NCBI RefSeq assembly: GCF_018736045.1
Contig: NZ_CP076133.1
Span: 868,001 to 932,000 of the forward strand
Length of the DNA: 64,000 bases
Source of the DNA: Flammeovirga yaeyamensis
Lineage (GTDB): Bacteria; Bacteroidota; Bacteroidia; Cytophagales; Flammeovirgaceae
Reading direction: 5' to 3'
Positions 1 to 10,600 of the stretch are shown here, in pieces (position 1 is the first letter of the stretch; the number at the start of each line of letters is the position of its first letter). The notes beneath the pieces were generated by a model. That model did no database searches and was not told the origin of the DNA. It saw only the letters and a program-made list of their open reading frames with translations. Made by a program: the position numbers and the translations under genes.

Positions 1-92
1 GGAGATGTCAAAAAGACTTTAAAGTCAGAAGTTTACAAATAGATAAGTTCAAAATATATCATTCGTCTGCAAAGACACAAACAATTAAAATT

Positions 93-1097
93 ATGTCAGA
101 AAAAAATTTCAAACCAGTACCAGTTATCTCAATCAATCATGCTTCAATGCGCGTATCAAATCCCAAAAGAATGGTGGAGTGGTTACAAGGCATTTTCGGT
201 TTCCCGATCGTAGCCCGTCAAGGCGATAGCGTTGTTTTCAGAGTAGGCGATGGCCCTCAGTATTTCTCTATTTTAGGAGAAGCAACGGACAAGCCGGGTT
301 ATACTCACTTTGGTTTCTCTGTAGAAAATTTTGATCCTAATGAATTTATCGAGCGTTTAACAGCTTTAGGTTATGAGCAATCAATTTATCCGGATCCAGG
401 TAAATTTACATTAAGAAACAGAGGAACTGATAAAGGTGGTGCAGCTGAAGGTACTCCAGAATTATTTATTGGTGACCCTGATGGAATTATTGTACAGATT
501 CAAGATGAGAAATATGCAGGTGGTAGCGGACTTCTAGGCGATGTTACGTATGCTGTTCCTGAAGAAGCACCAACAAAAGGATTAGTAGAAAGTATAGAAT
601 TAAACCATTGTACGCTTGGTGTATCAAACGGTGCAGAGTCTTTAAAATTCTATCAAAGTATTTTTGATCTTCCAGTAGATACGTATCAAGGTCCAACTCC
701 AGTATTAAGAGTAGGAACGGGTAATGCTTCATTGGTACTTTATGAATTAAGTGGTCCAGAAGCTAAAGGTGTGAAACCTCGTATTGACCATACTTGTTTT
801 GCTGTGAAAGATTTCGATGTAAATCGTATTGAGAAAGATCTTGGTGAGTTCGGAATGAATGTTTTAGGTCAGGCTTGGAGAGCGACAGGTCCATTACAAA
901 CTTACTACACACAACGTATGCCTGACCGTGGTGGTGACGCAAATGGAGATACAAAAGAGTTGTACCTTACGGATTTTGATAACAACGTCATTCAGCTTCA
1001 GGATATTCGTTATGCCGGTGGTTGTGGTGCATTAGGTGATGTTCGTGGAACTGGTGTTGACAAGCCATTTGAACCTTGTGGTTGTGGTGCACACTAA
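93..1097 (+). CDS. VOC (glyoxalase/dioxygenase-fold) protein with two tandem domains
   Basis: A 334-residue cytosolic protein without a signal peptide. Two vicinal-oxygen-chelate modules are visible, about residues 12-150 and 165-320. Each starts with a conserved N-H pair (INHASMRV and LNHCTLGV), has a second histidine in a strand (THFGFSV and DHTCFAV), and ends in a matching YAGG-containing segment, which suggests internal duplication. In classical VOC metalloenzymes the third metal ligand is a glutamate in the last strand. Here the aligned segments read VQIQD and IQLQD, so glutamine seems to stand at that place in both halves. The tail is rich in Cys and Gly (CGCG). The substrate cannot be read from the sequence. 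The gene is monocistronic, ends in a hairpin terminator, and shows no evident link to the downstream polysaccharide locus. Confidence 0.85.
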   Translation: MSEKNFKPVPVISINHASMRVSNPKRMVEWLQGIFGFPIVARQGDSVVFRVGDGPQYFSILGEATDKPGYTHFGFSVENFDPNEFIERLTALGYEQSIYPDPGKFTLRNRGTDKGGAAEGTPELFIGDPDGIIVQIQDEKYAGGSGLLGDVTYAVPEEAPTKGLVESIELNHCTLGVSNGAESLKFYQSIFDLPVDTYQGPTPVLRVGTGNASLVLYELSGPEAKGVKPRIDHTCFAVKDFDVNRIEKDLGEFGMNVLGQAWRATGPLQTYYTQRMPDRGGDANGDTKELYLTDFDNNVIQLQDIRYAGGCGALGDVRGTGVDKPFEPCGCGAH

Positions 1098-1128
1098 GAA
1101 ATAAATTAGTTTTGGTTTTATTTATGGT

Positions 1129-1169
1129 AAACCCTCTTGTATGAAAATGCTCATCAAGAGGGTTCTTTA
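1129..1169 (+). terminator. Rho-independent-type terminator after the VOC gene
   Basis: A perfect 10-bp inverted repeat (AACCCTCTTG at 1129-1138 and CAAGAGGGTT at 1155-1164) is followed by CTTTAT. It lies between two convergent genes, the VOC gene and the minus-strand AraC regulator, and could serve both. Confidence 0.75.
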
Positions 1170-1194
1170 TCAATTAATTTTTTTAAAAGACAGG

Positions 1195-2286
1195 TTATTT
1201 TAGTTTTCCAGTGTCTTTTTTGTCTTTCAGTTCAGAAGGAGCATATCCGTAGTATTTTTTAAAAACGTTGCTCATATGGGCGTTATCACTAAAATTTAGA
1301 TCCATAGAAATCTCTGTCAAACTTTTATCAGTATAAATAATTTGTCTATAGACTTCTTCCACCTTTTGTTGTTTGTAAAATTGAAGAATAGGTTGATCGA
1401 AAATTGATTTAAAAATACGATTCAACTTAGAAATACTCATCCCAAACTCATCACTTAACTCAGATAAATTAGGCTGTTCAGTAAAATTAGAAAGATATTC
1501 ATCCTTTAGTTGCATCATGGCTTTTAGATCTTCGGGGTGTATATTCTTTTTGATATGGGTACTTTCTTGTTCCAATTTTTCTTGTATAATGCCCACAATA
1601 TCTAATGCTTTACTGAAAAAATAGATATCCCTTCTTTTGTCTTTGTCCACATTCGCAATAATAGTACGGACACAGTTTTCAATTTCGACATCTAGTGGAA
1701 GGTAATGAAACCAAGGCGTTTTATTCTGAAAAAGAGCTTTGATTTTGGAGTTGGCATTTTCACGGGTGAATTTATTGAAAAAATCTACAGAAAACCGAAT
1801 AGTAACGTATTCGTATTTTGCTCCATGAGGAAGTTCAATTTCAAATTGTTGTGAAGAATTGTAGATAAAAACGCCTAGATTATGAAATTTTTTGGTGTCC
1901 CCTTTACTAAAGAAAGACCCCGTAAAACCTATTCGAATACTAATATAAGTTTTACCATCATCAGGTTCATATTTTACGGTAATTGGTTTTTTAGAATTGA
2001 GCTCAAAAATACCCACATACATTTCTTCCAAAAAACAGAAAGAATGACCTCTATAGGTGCACCAACCTGTGTCTATATTAAGTTCCTCTCCATCCCAAGT
2101 GCCTTTTAAATCCTTGGCAAATTTTTCATAGCTTCCGTGAACTGTGTGTTCACTCGTCTCAAAGGTATATTTATCTTCCATTTCCAAAAATTTGTCCTTA
2201 TTAAAGATACCAAAGAAATTGATTCTGTAAACATCATTCCATAAAATAAAGTTGACGATTTTACACAACTCCTTAAATTTTTTCAT
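1195..2286 (-). CDS. AraC-family transcriptional regulator
   Basis: About 363 residues with no signal peptide. The first ATG is at 2286; a TTG lies one codon upstream. Residues 1-250 form an unrecognised sensing region. The last ~95 residues are an AraC-type double helix-turn-helix, seen in SELSDEFGMSISKLNRIFKS and, in the second helix-turn-helix, SLTEISMDLNFSDNAHMSNVFKKYYGYAPSEL. It probably binds DNA as a single-component activator or repressor. It diverges from the membrane-protein gene at 2393 with only ~106 bp between the starts, so it may control that gene as well as itself. A link to the polysaccharide genes is possible but not shown. Confidence 0.85.
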   Translation of the reverse strand: MKKFKELCKIVNFILWNDVYRINFFGIFNKDKFLEMEDKYTFETSEHTVHGSYEKFAKDLKGTWDGEELNIDTGWCTYRGHSFCFLEEMYVGIFELNSKKPITVKYEPDDGKTYISIRIGFTGSFFSKGDTKKFHNLGVFIYNSSQQFEIELPHGAKYEYVTIRFSVDFFNKFTRENANSKIKALFQNKTPWFHYLPLDVEIENCVRTIIANVDKDKRRDIYFFSKALDIVGIIQEKLEQESTHIKKNIHPEDLKAMMQLKDEYLSNFTEQPNLSELSDEFGMSISKLNRIFKSIFDQPILQFYKQQKVEEVYRQIIYTDKSLTEISMDLNFSDNAHMSNVFKKYYGYAPSELKDKKDTGKLK

Positions 2287-2369
2287 CAAGTGATTCCATT
2301 CTGTAAGGCGGATCTTTGTAGGGTGATCAAATGTTTAAGAATAACTTTTTGATACAGGATAAATAGAAA

Positions 2370-2391
2370 GAATCTTTAAAATTTACTTTAG
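2370..2391 (+). promoter_or_regulatory. Promoter-like element, copy 1
   Basis: GAATCTTT-AAAATT-TACTTTAG ends one base before the ATG at 2393. It resembles the segments at 7521, 15106 and 18205, and its last eight bases resemble the Bacteroidota -7 element TAnnTTTG. So close to the ATG it would give a nearly leaderless transcript, or the true start is elsewhere. Confidence 0.4.
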
Positions 2392-2392
2392 C

Positions 2393-2902
2393 ATGAAACT
2401 CAATATTCAAGGAGTAAATCGAAAATTTCATAGAGTTAATGGAAGGCTGTATGAGTTATTTGAAATTTTAGATGAGCAAGGAAAAATACTAAGAACCATT
2501 GATATTCCACTTAAAGTTGAATTTAGAATCAATGATCTTTTAGAAATAATAGTGGGAGCCAGCATCCTTGCAGTCCCCACAGCTTTCACAGAAGAAGTAT
2601 GGACAATGGGCGATGCATTACCATGGCTAAATACTTTGATATTAAGTGGTATATCCATAGTGTTTATTGCTTGCTTTGTCTATTATTCATCCTACAAAAT
2701 GAAATTAAAGCTATTCAGAAAAGAATATGCAATTAGAATTTTCAGCACCTTTGTTTTATCAGTTGTTATCATTGGAACGTTACTTACAGTGGTGGATAAA
2801 TGTCCATGGATAACAGATTTTAGTTTAGCATTTAAGCGAACTTTGATTGGTGCTTTTCCTGCTTCATTGAGTGCTACTTTAACGGATCAGTTTGGGGAAT
2901 AA
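2393..2902 (+). CDS. Small integral membrane protein, DUF2391-like
   Basis: A 169-residue protein. A charged cytosolic N-terminus (1-48) is followed by hydrophobic stretches at about residues 52-65, 81-101, 117-138 and 148-165. The pattern AVPTAFTEEVWTMG after the first segment reminds me of the DUF2391 / TIGR02587 membrane proteins, but this is recognition by eye. No catalytic motif is visible. The ATG at 2393 is the only reasonable start. The gene shares a short divergent intergenic region with the AraC regulator. Function unknown. Confidence 0.6.
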   Translation: MKLNIQGVNRKFHRVNGRLYELFEILDEQGKILRTIDIPLKVEFRINDLLEIIVGASILAVPTAFTEEVWTMGDALPWLNTLILSGISIVFIACFVYYSSYKMKLKLFRKEYAIRIFSTFVLSVVIIGTLLTVVDKCPWITDFSLAFKRTLIGAFPASLSATLTDQFGE

Positions 2903-3211
2903 TTAGTTTTTATATGCGTATGAGTAATTTTAGTTAGGTATTCATCAATTATGAATTGACAATTTGATACAATTAATGAATAAAAACAGACACCCATTCC
3001 ATCTGAAATTTTGTTATTGAAATTCAGTACTTATTCTATGTAATTATTTTTGTTAAGTTTCTTTAGCTGATGATTTGTTTGTTTAGAAGAAATAGAACTT
3101 AATTTTGTTCATCATAAATTTTGTGCATTCATCAAAAGCGTAATACTTCCTAAATTTTTCTATCAAAAATTTTTCAAAAACTAATTACAAGAATAAGTAT
3201 TAATAAATGAG
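2903..3211. other. Intergenic region upstream of HTCS 1
   Basis: No gene seen. A 12-bp inverted repeat with one mismatch (arms 2939-2950 and 2971-2982) may end transcription of the membrane-protein gene. Near the HTCS start, two similar heptamers, TTGTTCA at 3105 and TTGTGCA at 3121, lie 16 bp apart. TTGTGCA recurs before other genes of the locus. Confidence 0.4.
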
Positions 3212-6200
3212 ATGAATAGTTTTAATATTAACTTAATGAAGAAGTATTTTTTTCTTTTACTACTTGCTTTAATATGCTTTAACCAACATTCATATTCAGA
3301 GAATACCTTTTCTAAAACAAAAAGTTACTCTATGAGTGATGGATTATCTCATTATGGGGTAACGTCTATTTTAGAAGATCACAATGGTTTGTTGTGGCTA
3401 GGTACTTTCGACGGACTAAATTGCTTTAATGGATATGATTTTAAGGTATTTAGGAATACAGGAAAGGTAGAAAGTATTACCAATAATCGAGTTCGATCGT
3501 TGTACCAAGATAAAAATAACAACATTTGGGTAGGTACAGAACGAGGTATTTCCTTATACAATTATAAAGACCAGAGTTTCTATACGTTATACGAAGCAGA
3601 GTCTGCAGAAGTACATATTAACGGTTCTACCATCAACCACATATTTAAGTATCAACATCAAATAGTTTGTGTGTCTGAACACAATGGTTTGTACTTTTTT
3701 GATGAGGAAACCTATGAGCTTCAGAAGTTTATCACTATTGAAAGTCAGAAAAAGAATGGCTTTTATTACTATGGCATGGTGCAGTTGGATCATCATATCA
3801 TTTTATCAACTATTGACGGGTTAGTTATCTACAATTTAGAAAAAGATACACATAGGAAAATTAAATTAGCGGGTCTAAAAAATACAAGGGGGATAACGAT
3901 CACTCCCGATAAAAAACATGTATTTATTGCTGGGAATTCCGGTATTTACAAATATGAAGTAAACGAGGATAGTGATCAGATTCTTTCCTTTGAGGATAAA
4001 TATTTTACTAAAATTAGATTTAGAAGTATCTACTGTGCCGAAGATAATCAGCTTTATTTAGGTCATATTTCTACAGGTTTAGATGTGATTGAAGATTATC
4101 ATGAATTGAAACGAGGAGTACAGCTCAGTAAGTATAAAAATAAAGTAAGCTTACCGTTGGATAGGGTGAGTGTTTATGCCATCAATAAAAAAAGCGGAGA
4201 TTGGATCGCATCATTTACTGAGGGGATCTATCATATCAATAACAGATTTCAAGATTTCAGTAATTTCAAAATTCCGAATAATACTAAGCAACGTTTTCCG
4301 AAGAAGAGTCAGGTTTTAAGTATCAATCAATTTGATGAAAACACCTTATTGTTTAACGTTAATTTCAGAGGAATTTACTGTTATGATATCGCTCAAAATC
4401 AATTTTGTGCTATTGATAATCGATTGAAAAATTTTGATGCCAAGCATATTAGTAATCTATTTTTAGATAATGAGGGGAATAAATGGATCAAGAGTAACTA
4501 TAATCTTGGGCATATTTATTTTCAGAAAAAGGAGGACGATCGATGGTTGGAAATTAAAGATAGTAGATTTCCTTTCTTAGGGAAACTGAATATAAAATCT
4601 GTTGCCAAAGATCGATTGGGTTATTATTGGTTAGCCACCAACGAGGGGTTGTTTCGATTGGAAATTAAAAATAACAAGTTAATTGATGCACAAGAGTTGA
4701 GTAAATTCAAACAGCAAACGAAGAATTTATCCAGCGAAATGAGATATGTGTATGTTGATCCGTTAGTCGACGTTGTGTGGGTAGGCACACGGTTGAATGG
4801 ATTGATTCGTATACAGAATAAAGATTTACCATTAGATGAGTTAGCAACAGAACAGTATGTGCATTCATCGAAAAATCCGAATTCGATATCAAGTAACCAC
4901 ATTACCTCTATTCTTCGATTACCAAATAAAGAACTTTGGATAGGAACTGAAAGAGGTGGAGTTTGTCGAGTAGAACAAGATGCATCCACTTATACTTTTA
5001 CATCATTTAGAGAGAAAGAGGGGTTAGATAATAATGTGGTAAAATCCATATTATCTGATGCTAATAATAACCTTTGGATAAGCACGAATAAAGGATTAAA
5101 CGTTCTGAATACAAAAACCTTTGTAATCAGAAACTTTAGTAAGGAAGACGGTATTTTTGTTGCACCTTTCGAAAATACATCTGCATTGTTAGATGATGGA
5201 AAGATGGTATTTGGAGGTGCAAATGGATTCTGTATTTTTCATCCCGATAGTATCTCGGATGAGTCTTATCCTGATTTAAGACTTGGAGAACTAAAGGTGT
5301 ATAATCAAGAAGTACAACCCAATAAAACAGTAGATGATCATATCATTCTCACTCAAAACCTCAATAGTACAGATCATTTCTCTTTGAACTATGATCAGAA
5401 TGTATTTTCTATTGAGATGTTGTCTCTGCATTACAGTAATCCTAAAAGTCACTTACTAAAATACAGACTCTTACCGAGTGAAAAAGAATGGGTGGAAGTT
5501 ACTTCTGATCTAAAAACAGCTAGTTTTAATAGTTTGCCTCCTGGAAATTATACGTTCGAGGTAGCGACTTCTAATTCGAATAAAGACTACGGACAAATAA
5601 AAAGTATTGCCATAGAGATTAAGCCACCTTATTGGAAAACAACTTGGGCGTATATTATTTATGTGGTACTTGGAGTAGCAATTATAGGTGTTACTATAAA
5701 GTTTTTGCTTCATCTTACGAATCTAAAACATCAGTTGCAGATTGAACAGTTAGAACACAACAAGCTAGAAGAACTAAACAAGACCAAGCAACAGATGTTC
5801 ATGAACATCTCCCATGAATTTAGAACTCCACTTACTTTAATATCTGGACCGATACAGGTGTTATTAAAAATGTTCAGTTCGCATAAAGAAGCATTTGAGC
5901 ATTTGGACTTAATTAGTAGACAGTCTAAAAAAATGTATCAGTTGGTCAATCAGGTACAAGATTTTAATAAGGCCGAACAAAGTTTACTAAAATTACAGTT
6001 GCAGTCTTTCGATCTTATCGAGTTACTCACCAATGTGAAAGAAGATTTTGATCCTTTGGCAAAAAAGCAGAATAAGACGTTTCACCTAAAGGGAGAAGCG
6101 AATAAATTATTCATCAATGCAGATTATAGTAAATTAGAAATCGTACTGAATAACCTATTGAATAATGCTTTTAAGTTTACCAAGGAAAAGGATTCGATTA

Positions 6201-7363
6201 TCATAGAGTATTCGTCTAATTCAAATGGAATCGATTTGTACATTACAGATAGTGGACAAGGGATATCCGAACAAGATGTACCATTTATTTTTGATAGATT
6301 TTATCAATCGAAAACCAACACCTCGACGATAGGATCGGGAATTGGCCTTGCGTTTTCTAAAAAGTTAGTGGATCTGCATTTTGGATCAATTAAAGTGACT
6401 AGTAATGAGAAAGAGGGGACGACTTTCCATGTCTTTATTCCAACAAAAGTGAGCAAAGAGAGTCAGTTTAACGAGGTGAGACTAACCCAACTATTAGAAG
6501 AAGAAAGCCACGAAGAAAGACAGAAATTACTTCCTGATAATTTAGTCCTTCCAGAAATAAAGATTGATGAAAACCTCAAAGATCAAACTATATTTTATGT
6601 TGAAGATAATCTAGATCTTAGAGAATTTGTACAATCGGTCTTAAGTGATCACTTTAATATTAAAGCTTTTGATAATGGCAGAAAGTGTTTAGATCATTTA
6701 GAAAAAGAATGGCCTGACTTATTGCTATCGGATATTCTGATGCCGGAATTAAATGGTTTAGAGTTATGTAAATCATTAAAGTTGGATATTCGAACGAGTC
6801 ATATTCCGGTGATTCTATTAACTTCAAAATCGAGTATTGAAGATCAAATAAGTGGTTTGGAAATAGGTGCAGATGCTTACATCACCAAACCTTTTGATAT
6901 GAAACACTTAATTACTTCTATACAAATGCTCCTCAAAAATAGAATGCTTTTGAGAGAGCGTTTTAAGATTGATGTACCTATTGAGTTAGAAAGAAAATCA
7001 ACCGATAAAAACGATAAGATTTTTATAGATAAACTCTATCAATTGATGGAGGACAACTATTCTAACGAAGAACTAGATATTAATTTCTTTGCTAAAGAAT
7101 TGTACTTAAATAGAACTCATTTTTATCAGAAAGTAAAAGCAATAACAAACCATACTCCTCTAGAGTTATTGCGTATGTTTAGACTTAAAAAAGCTGCAGA
7201 GTTGTTGGTTCAAGAAAAAATACCAGTATCAGAAGTGTATCTTCTTACAGGTTTTAAAAGCCGAACTCACTTTACTAAAATGTTTAAAGATACCTATGGA
7301 CTCACTCCTGGTAAATATGGAAAATCATCAGCAATAGAGAAGGATAAAAAAGTGATGATGTAG
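3212..7363 (+). CDS. Hybrid two-component system regulator (HTCS), complete
   Basis: A 1383-residue, single-chain sensor/regulator that controls polysaccharide utilisation loci. In order: signal/anchor (about 1-29); a periplasmic double beta-propeller of Reg_prop repeats with recurrent G-x-W-x-G-T strands; a Y_Y_Y domain (about 735-800, ending in PPGNYTFEVATSN); a transmembrane helix (about 811-832); HisKA with NISHEFRTPL and phosphoacceptor H868; an HATPase with N- and G-boxes (NNLLNNAFKFT, DSGQGIS, GSGIGLAF); a receiver domain with phosphoacceptor D1174 in LLLSDILMP and the later K of YITKPFD; and a C-terminal AraC-type HTH (about 1290-1370). All catalytic residues look intact. An alternative ATG at 3236 gives a more compact signal peptide. 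It stands directly upstream of susC, so it probably activates that operon when an oligosaccharide binds the periplasmic propeller. Confidence 0.97.
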   Translation: MNSFNINLMKKYFFLLLLALICFNQHSYSENTFSKTKSYSMSDGLSHYGVTSILEDHNGLLWLGTFDGLNCFNGYDFKVFRNTGKVESITNNRVRSLYQDKNNNIWVGTERGISLYNYKDQSFYTLYEAESAEVHINGSTINHIFKYQHQIVCVSEHNGLYFFDEETYELQKFITIESQKKNGFYYYGMVQLDHHIILSTIDGLVIYNLEKDTHRKIKLAGLKNTRGITITPDKKHVFIAGNSGIYKYEVNEDSDQILSFEDKYFTKIRFRSIYCAEDNQLYLGHISTGLDVIEDYHELKRGVQLSKYKNKVSLPLDRVSVYAINKKSGDWIASFTEGIYHINNRFQDFSNFKIPNNTKQRFPKKSQVLSINQFDENTLLFNVNFRGIYCYDIAQNQFCAIDNRLKNFDAKHISNLFLDNEGNKWIKSNYNLGHIYFQKKEDDRWLEIKDSRFPFLGKLNIKSVAKDRLGYYWLATNEGLFRLEIKNNKLIDAQELSKFKQQTKNLSSEMRYVYVDPLVDVVWVGTRLNGLIRIQNKDLPLDELATEQYVHSSKNPNSISSNHITSILRLPNKELWIGTERGGVCRVEQDASTYTFTSFREKEGLDNNVVKSILSDANNNLWISTNKGLNVLNTKTFVIRNFSKEDGIFVAPFENTSALLDDGKMVFGGANGFCIFHPDSISDESYPDLRLGELKVYNQEVQPNKTVDDHIILTQNLNSTDHFSLNYDQNVFSIEMLSLHYSNPKSHLLKYRLLPSEKEWVEVTSDLKTASFNSLPPGNYTFEVATSNSNKDYGQIKSIAIEIKPPYWKTTWAYIIYVVLGVAIIGVTIKFLLHLTNLKHQLQIEQLEHNKLEELNKTKQQMFMNISHEFRTPLTLISGPIQVLLKMFSSHKEAFEHLDLISRQSKKMYQLVNQVQDFNKAEQSLLKLQLQSFDLIELLTNVKEDFDPLAKKQNKTFHLKGEANKLFINADYSKLEIVLNNLLNNAFKFTKEKDSIIIEYSSNSNGIDLYITDSGQGISEQDVPFIFDRFYQSKTNTSTIGSGIGLAFSKKLVDLHFGSIKVTSNEKEGTTFHVFIPTKVSKESQFNEVRLTQLLEEESHEERQKLLPDNLVLPEIKIDENLKDQTIFYVEDNLDLREFVQSVLSDHFNIKAFDNGRKCLDHLEKEWPDLLLSDILMPELNGLELCKSLKLDIRTSHIPVILLTSKSSIEDQISGLEIGADAYITKPFDMKHLITSIQMLLKNRMLLRERFKIDVPIELERKSTDKNDKIFIDKLYQLMEDNYSNEELDINFFAKELYLNRTHFYQKVKAITNHTPLELLRMFRLKKAAELLVQEKIPVSEVYLLTGFKSRTHFTKMFKDTYGLTPGKYGKSSAIEKDKKVMM

Positions 7364-7679
7364 CTAAACTGAAAATCTGATGAAATGAAATGTATTTTTT
7401 AATAAATAAAATGAAAGACAACAATGAGACTAAAACCGACAAAGGGCAGAGCTAACTAACTGTACAAAAGTGATTTATTGAAAATGAAGACATTGAATTA
7501 ACAAAAAAAGACAGGTGTAGGAATCTTAAATTCTACTTTTGAGTCATTAAAGGGTGAAAATACAATTATTACTATTTTATAACTGATCCTTTTAGCAAAC
7601 TCAATAGTACTAATGGGCATTTATCTATCAATAATGTCTCTTCATTGAGAATTACTTTTTTAAATAAAAAGGCGATTAA
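7364..7679. other. Intergenic region upstream of susC
   Basis: 316 bases without a gene. The region holds the promoter-like element at 7521-7541. This is embedded in a 46-base segment (7501-7546) that aligns without gaps to 15087-15132 at 32 of 46 positions. No convincing terminator for the HTCS was seen. Confidence 0.5.
7521..7541 (+). promoter_or_regulatory. Promoter-like element, copy 2 (before susC)
   Basis: GAATCTTAAA followed after three bases by TACTTTTG, an exact TAnnTTTG match to the Bacteroidota -7 element. No clear -33 TTTG lies at the usual spacing. It would give a 5' leader of about 130 bases before the ATG at 7680. Confidence 0.5.
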
Positions 7680-10600
7680 ATGATTATGAATTTTACAAAA
7701 AACACCAAAAAGCCTAATTTTTTACTGTTATATCTGACATTTTTTATTCTATTCATTTCAGGGTATGAAATACAAGCACAAACAGTACAATTAAAGGGTA
7801 AGGTGATCAGCAGCGACGACAATTTACCTTTGCCAGGGGTAAATGTTTTGATTCAAGGAACTAACTCCGGAACCATCACTAATTTTGATGGAGAATACCA
7901 ACTGATGGTGGAAAGAGGAGATGTACTTGAATTCCGTTTTATTGGTATGGAAACTCAAGTGGTGGTTATTAAGGACCAAGCAAGAGTAGATGTGAGCCTA
8001 GAAACTAGTGTAAAACTTTTGGATGAACTAGTGAAAATTGGATATGGCGAACAAAAGAAGAAAGAAATTTCTGGAGCGGTATCACATGTAAAAGGAGATG
8101 TGATTGAAACGTTCACTACAGGTGATTTCGGTGATGCACTTCAAGGACAAATTGCTGGTGTAAGTGTGTCGAACACTGGTGCACCTGGAGAAAATGCAGT
8201 CATTCAGATTAGAGGTGTAAGTACCGTTTCTGATATGGCTGGGGCAACAGAACCTTTGTATGTGGTCGATGGAATTCCTCAAAATGAAAACCCTCGTTTA
8301 GCACCATCAGAAATTGAAACATTAGATATCTTAAAGGATTTAGCATCGTGTGCGATTTACGGTACAAGAGGTGCTAATGGCGTTATTCTAATTACTACTA
8401 AGAAAGGAAATAAAGGGAAGTTAAATTTATCGTTTAACGGAACATACGGTATCAAAAATATAACTTCTGATATACCGCTTATGAATTCAAATGAGCAAAT
8501 ATATTTTGATATCGTAAAACACCGTAATATGAATGGTAACCACGATGGAGAGATGATTTTACCCATCGGCCAAAGACCAGAATGGTTTAATAATGAAACG
8601 GATTTAAGAGATGTCATTTTATTAGATAATCAGCCAACACAAAATTACAACCTAAGTGTAAGTGGCGGTAGTAAAGGACTAACATATAACCTTACTGGTG
8701 GAATTTACGACGATAGAGGTTCTGTATATAACTCAGGTTTCTCAAGAAAAAATGCAAGAGCAGGTGTGCGTTACAAGCAAGGTAAATGGGATATTAATTC
8801 AAGTTTGGCCATTAGTTCAGAAACAACGACAAGAGCCAACCCTTATTTACTTTTACAAATGATTCGTTATAAACCGTATCAGCCAGAGGTAGATCCAAAT
8901 AGAGATGATCCTGTTTTATCACCTGGTATTGGTCACTCTCCAGAATCATCGATTGCAAATCAGGTAGTTACAACAATGCGTAGAGAAGACAAGTTGTATC
9001 GCGATCGTTTACAAGGGAATATTAGTATTGGTTATGAGTTTACTGAAAACCTTAATTTTAGAGGTAATATTGGTGCTAACTCAATTAATGATTTTAGAAT
9101 TCAGTTCAATCCATTTATTCCGACTTATGACTCACAAGGACAACTATTATCAAACAATGCCAATAGCTTTGTAGAAAACTCATCAGGAAGAAGAACAGGA
9201 ACCTCATTCGATGGTCGTTTAACTTATGCCAAAAAATTTGGGGATCATAAATTCTCTGCCATGTTGGGTGCTTCCAACGAGATCTACACTAGTGAAAGTT
9301 TTACAGCCAGAAAATATGGAGTTGTAGATAACTCTATCAGAGTATTGAATGGGGCAACATTGGATGCCGCGGCAACATCAGGTTATAACTATACTTACAA
9401 AGTGATCGGTACACTAGGAAGATTAATGTATGACTACAAAGGGAAGTACATGTTCTCGATGAGTGGTAACTATAACGGTAATTCAAAGTTTGCGAAAAAC
9501 AATAAATGGAAATTCTTCCCATCGGTATCTGGTGCTTGGAATGTGGCTGATGAAGCATTCTGGGATGGAATGAGAGGTGTCACAAACAATTTTAAAATTA
9601 GAGCATCTCATGGTCAGGTAGGTGGACAAAGCTTCTTGCCATACACAGACGAAGTGACCATTCAACATGGTTTAGATTATCCGTTTGGAGGTGCTGGAAA
9701 CCAAGCGTTATACTTTGGTGCTGCACAAGTGAGATACGCCAATACAGAAGTACAATGGGAAACATCTATTCAAAATAACTTCGGTATCGACGTAGGCTTT
9801 TTAGATAATAAGTTCACTTTAGTCGCCGATATTTATCATACAGAAAAAGCAGATATGTTATTCCCAGTTCAACTTCCTCCTTCAGTGGGTACAGGTAGTG
9901 GATCCAACTCTAAACTGACAATGAACATGGGTAATATGGTGAATAAAGGTATTGAGATTGCCCTTGGTTATAAAGGTGGAAATACCAAATTTAATTGGAG
10001 TGTTAACGGTACTTTCACCAAGAACATCAACGAGATCACGAACATGAATACAGATGAATTTGTCTACACAAGTGACAACGGATTGATCTCTGGTGCTGAG
10101 GCAAGTTCTAAGGTAACTGTATTTGCAGAAGGATATGAGGCAGGGGCGTTTTTCTTATACAAAACTGACGGTATTGTGAAAACAACCGAACAATTGGAAG
10201 AGTTTAGAAAAATTAAACCCGATGCCCAAATGGGTGATTTGATCTATGTGGATACTAACGGCGATGGTGAAATTACAGATGCAGATAGAGTATATTCTGG
10301 TTCAGGATTTTCGGATTGGGAAGCAGGTTTAATGGTGACATTAAACTGGAAAGGATTTGATTTTATGATGCACTGGTATGCAGCAATTGGACATCAAGTG
10401 ATGAATGGATCGAGTGCACAAGCCTACAGTGAAGGTCGTCATAAGAATCAGGTATCGACATGGTCGGAAGCGAACCCACATTCTGATATCCCAGCCTACA
10501 GAGGTGGAATGAAAGAGAACGATAACTTTAAAGCCTACACAGACCTTTGGTTAGAAGATGGATCTTTCGTTCGTCTTAAGAACATTCAACTTGGCTATAC

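Noticed and set aside
3005-3027. Hairpin near CTGAAATTTTG before HTCS 1
   Set aside because: Arms do not pair well and no T tract follows.
4624-4989. Antisense open frame of 121 codons inside HTCS 1
   Set aside because: Lies wholly inside an intact HTCS propeller. Its translation has no domain or signal.
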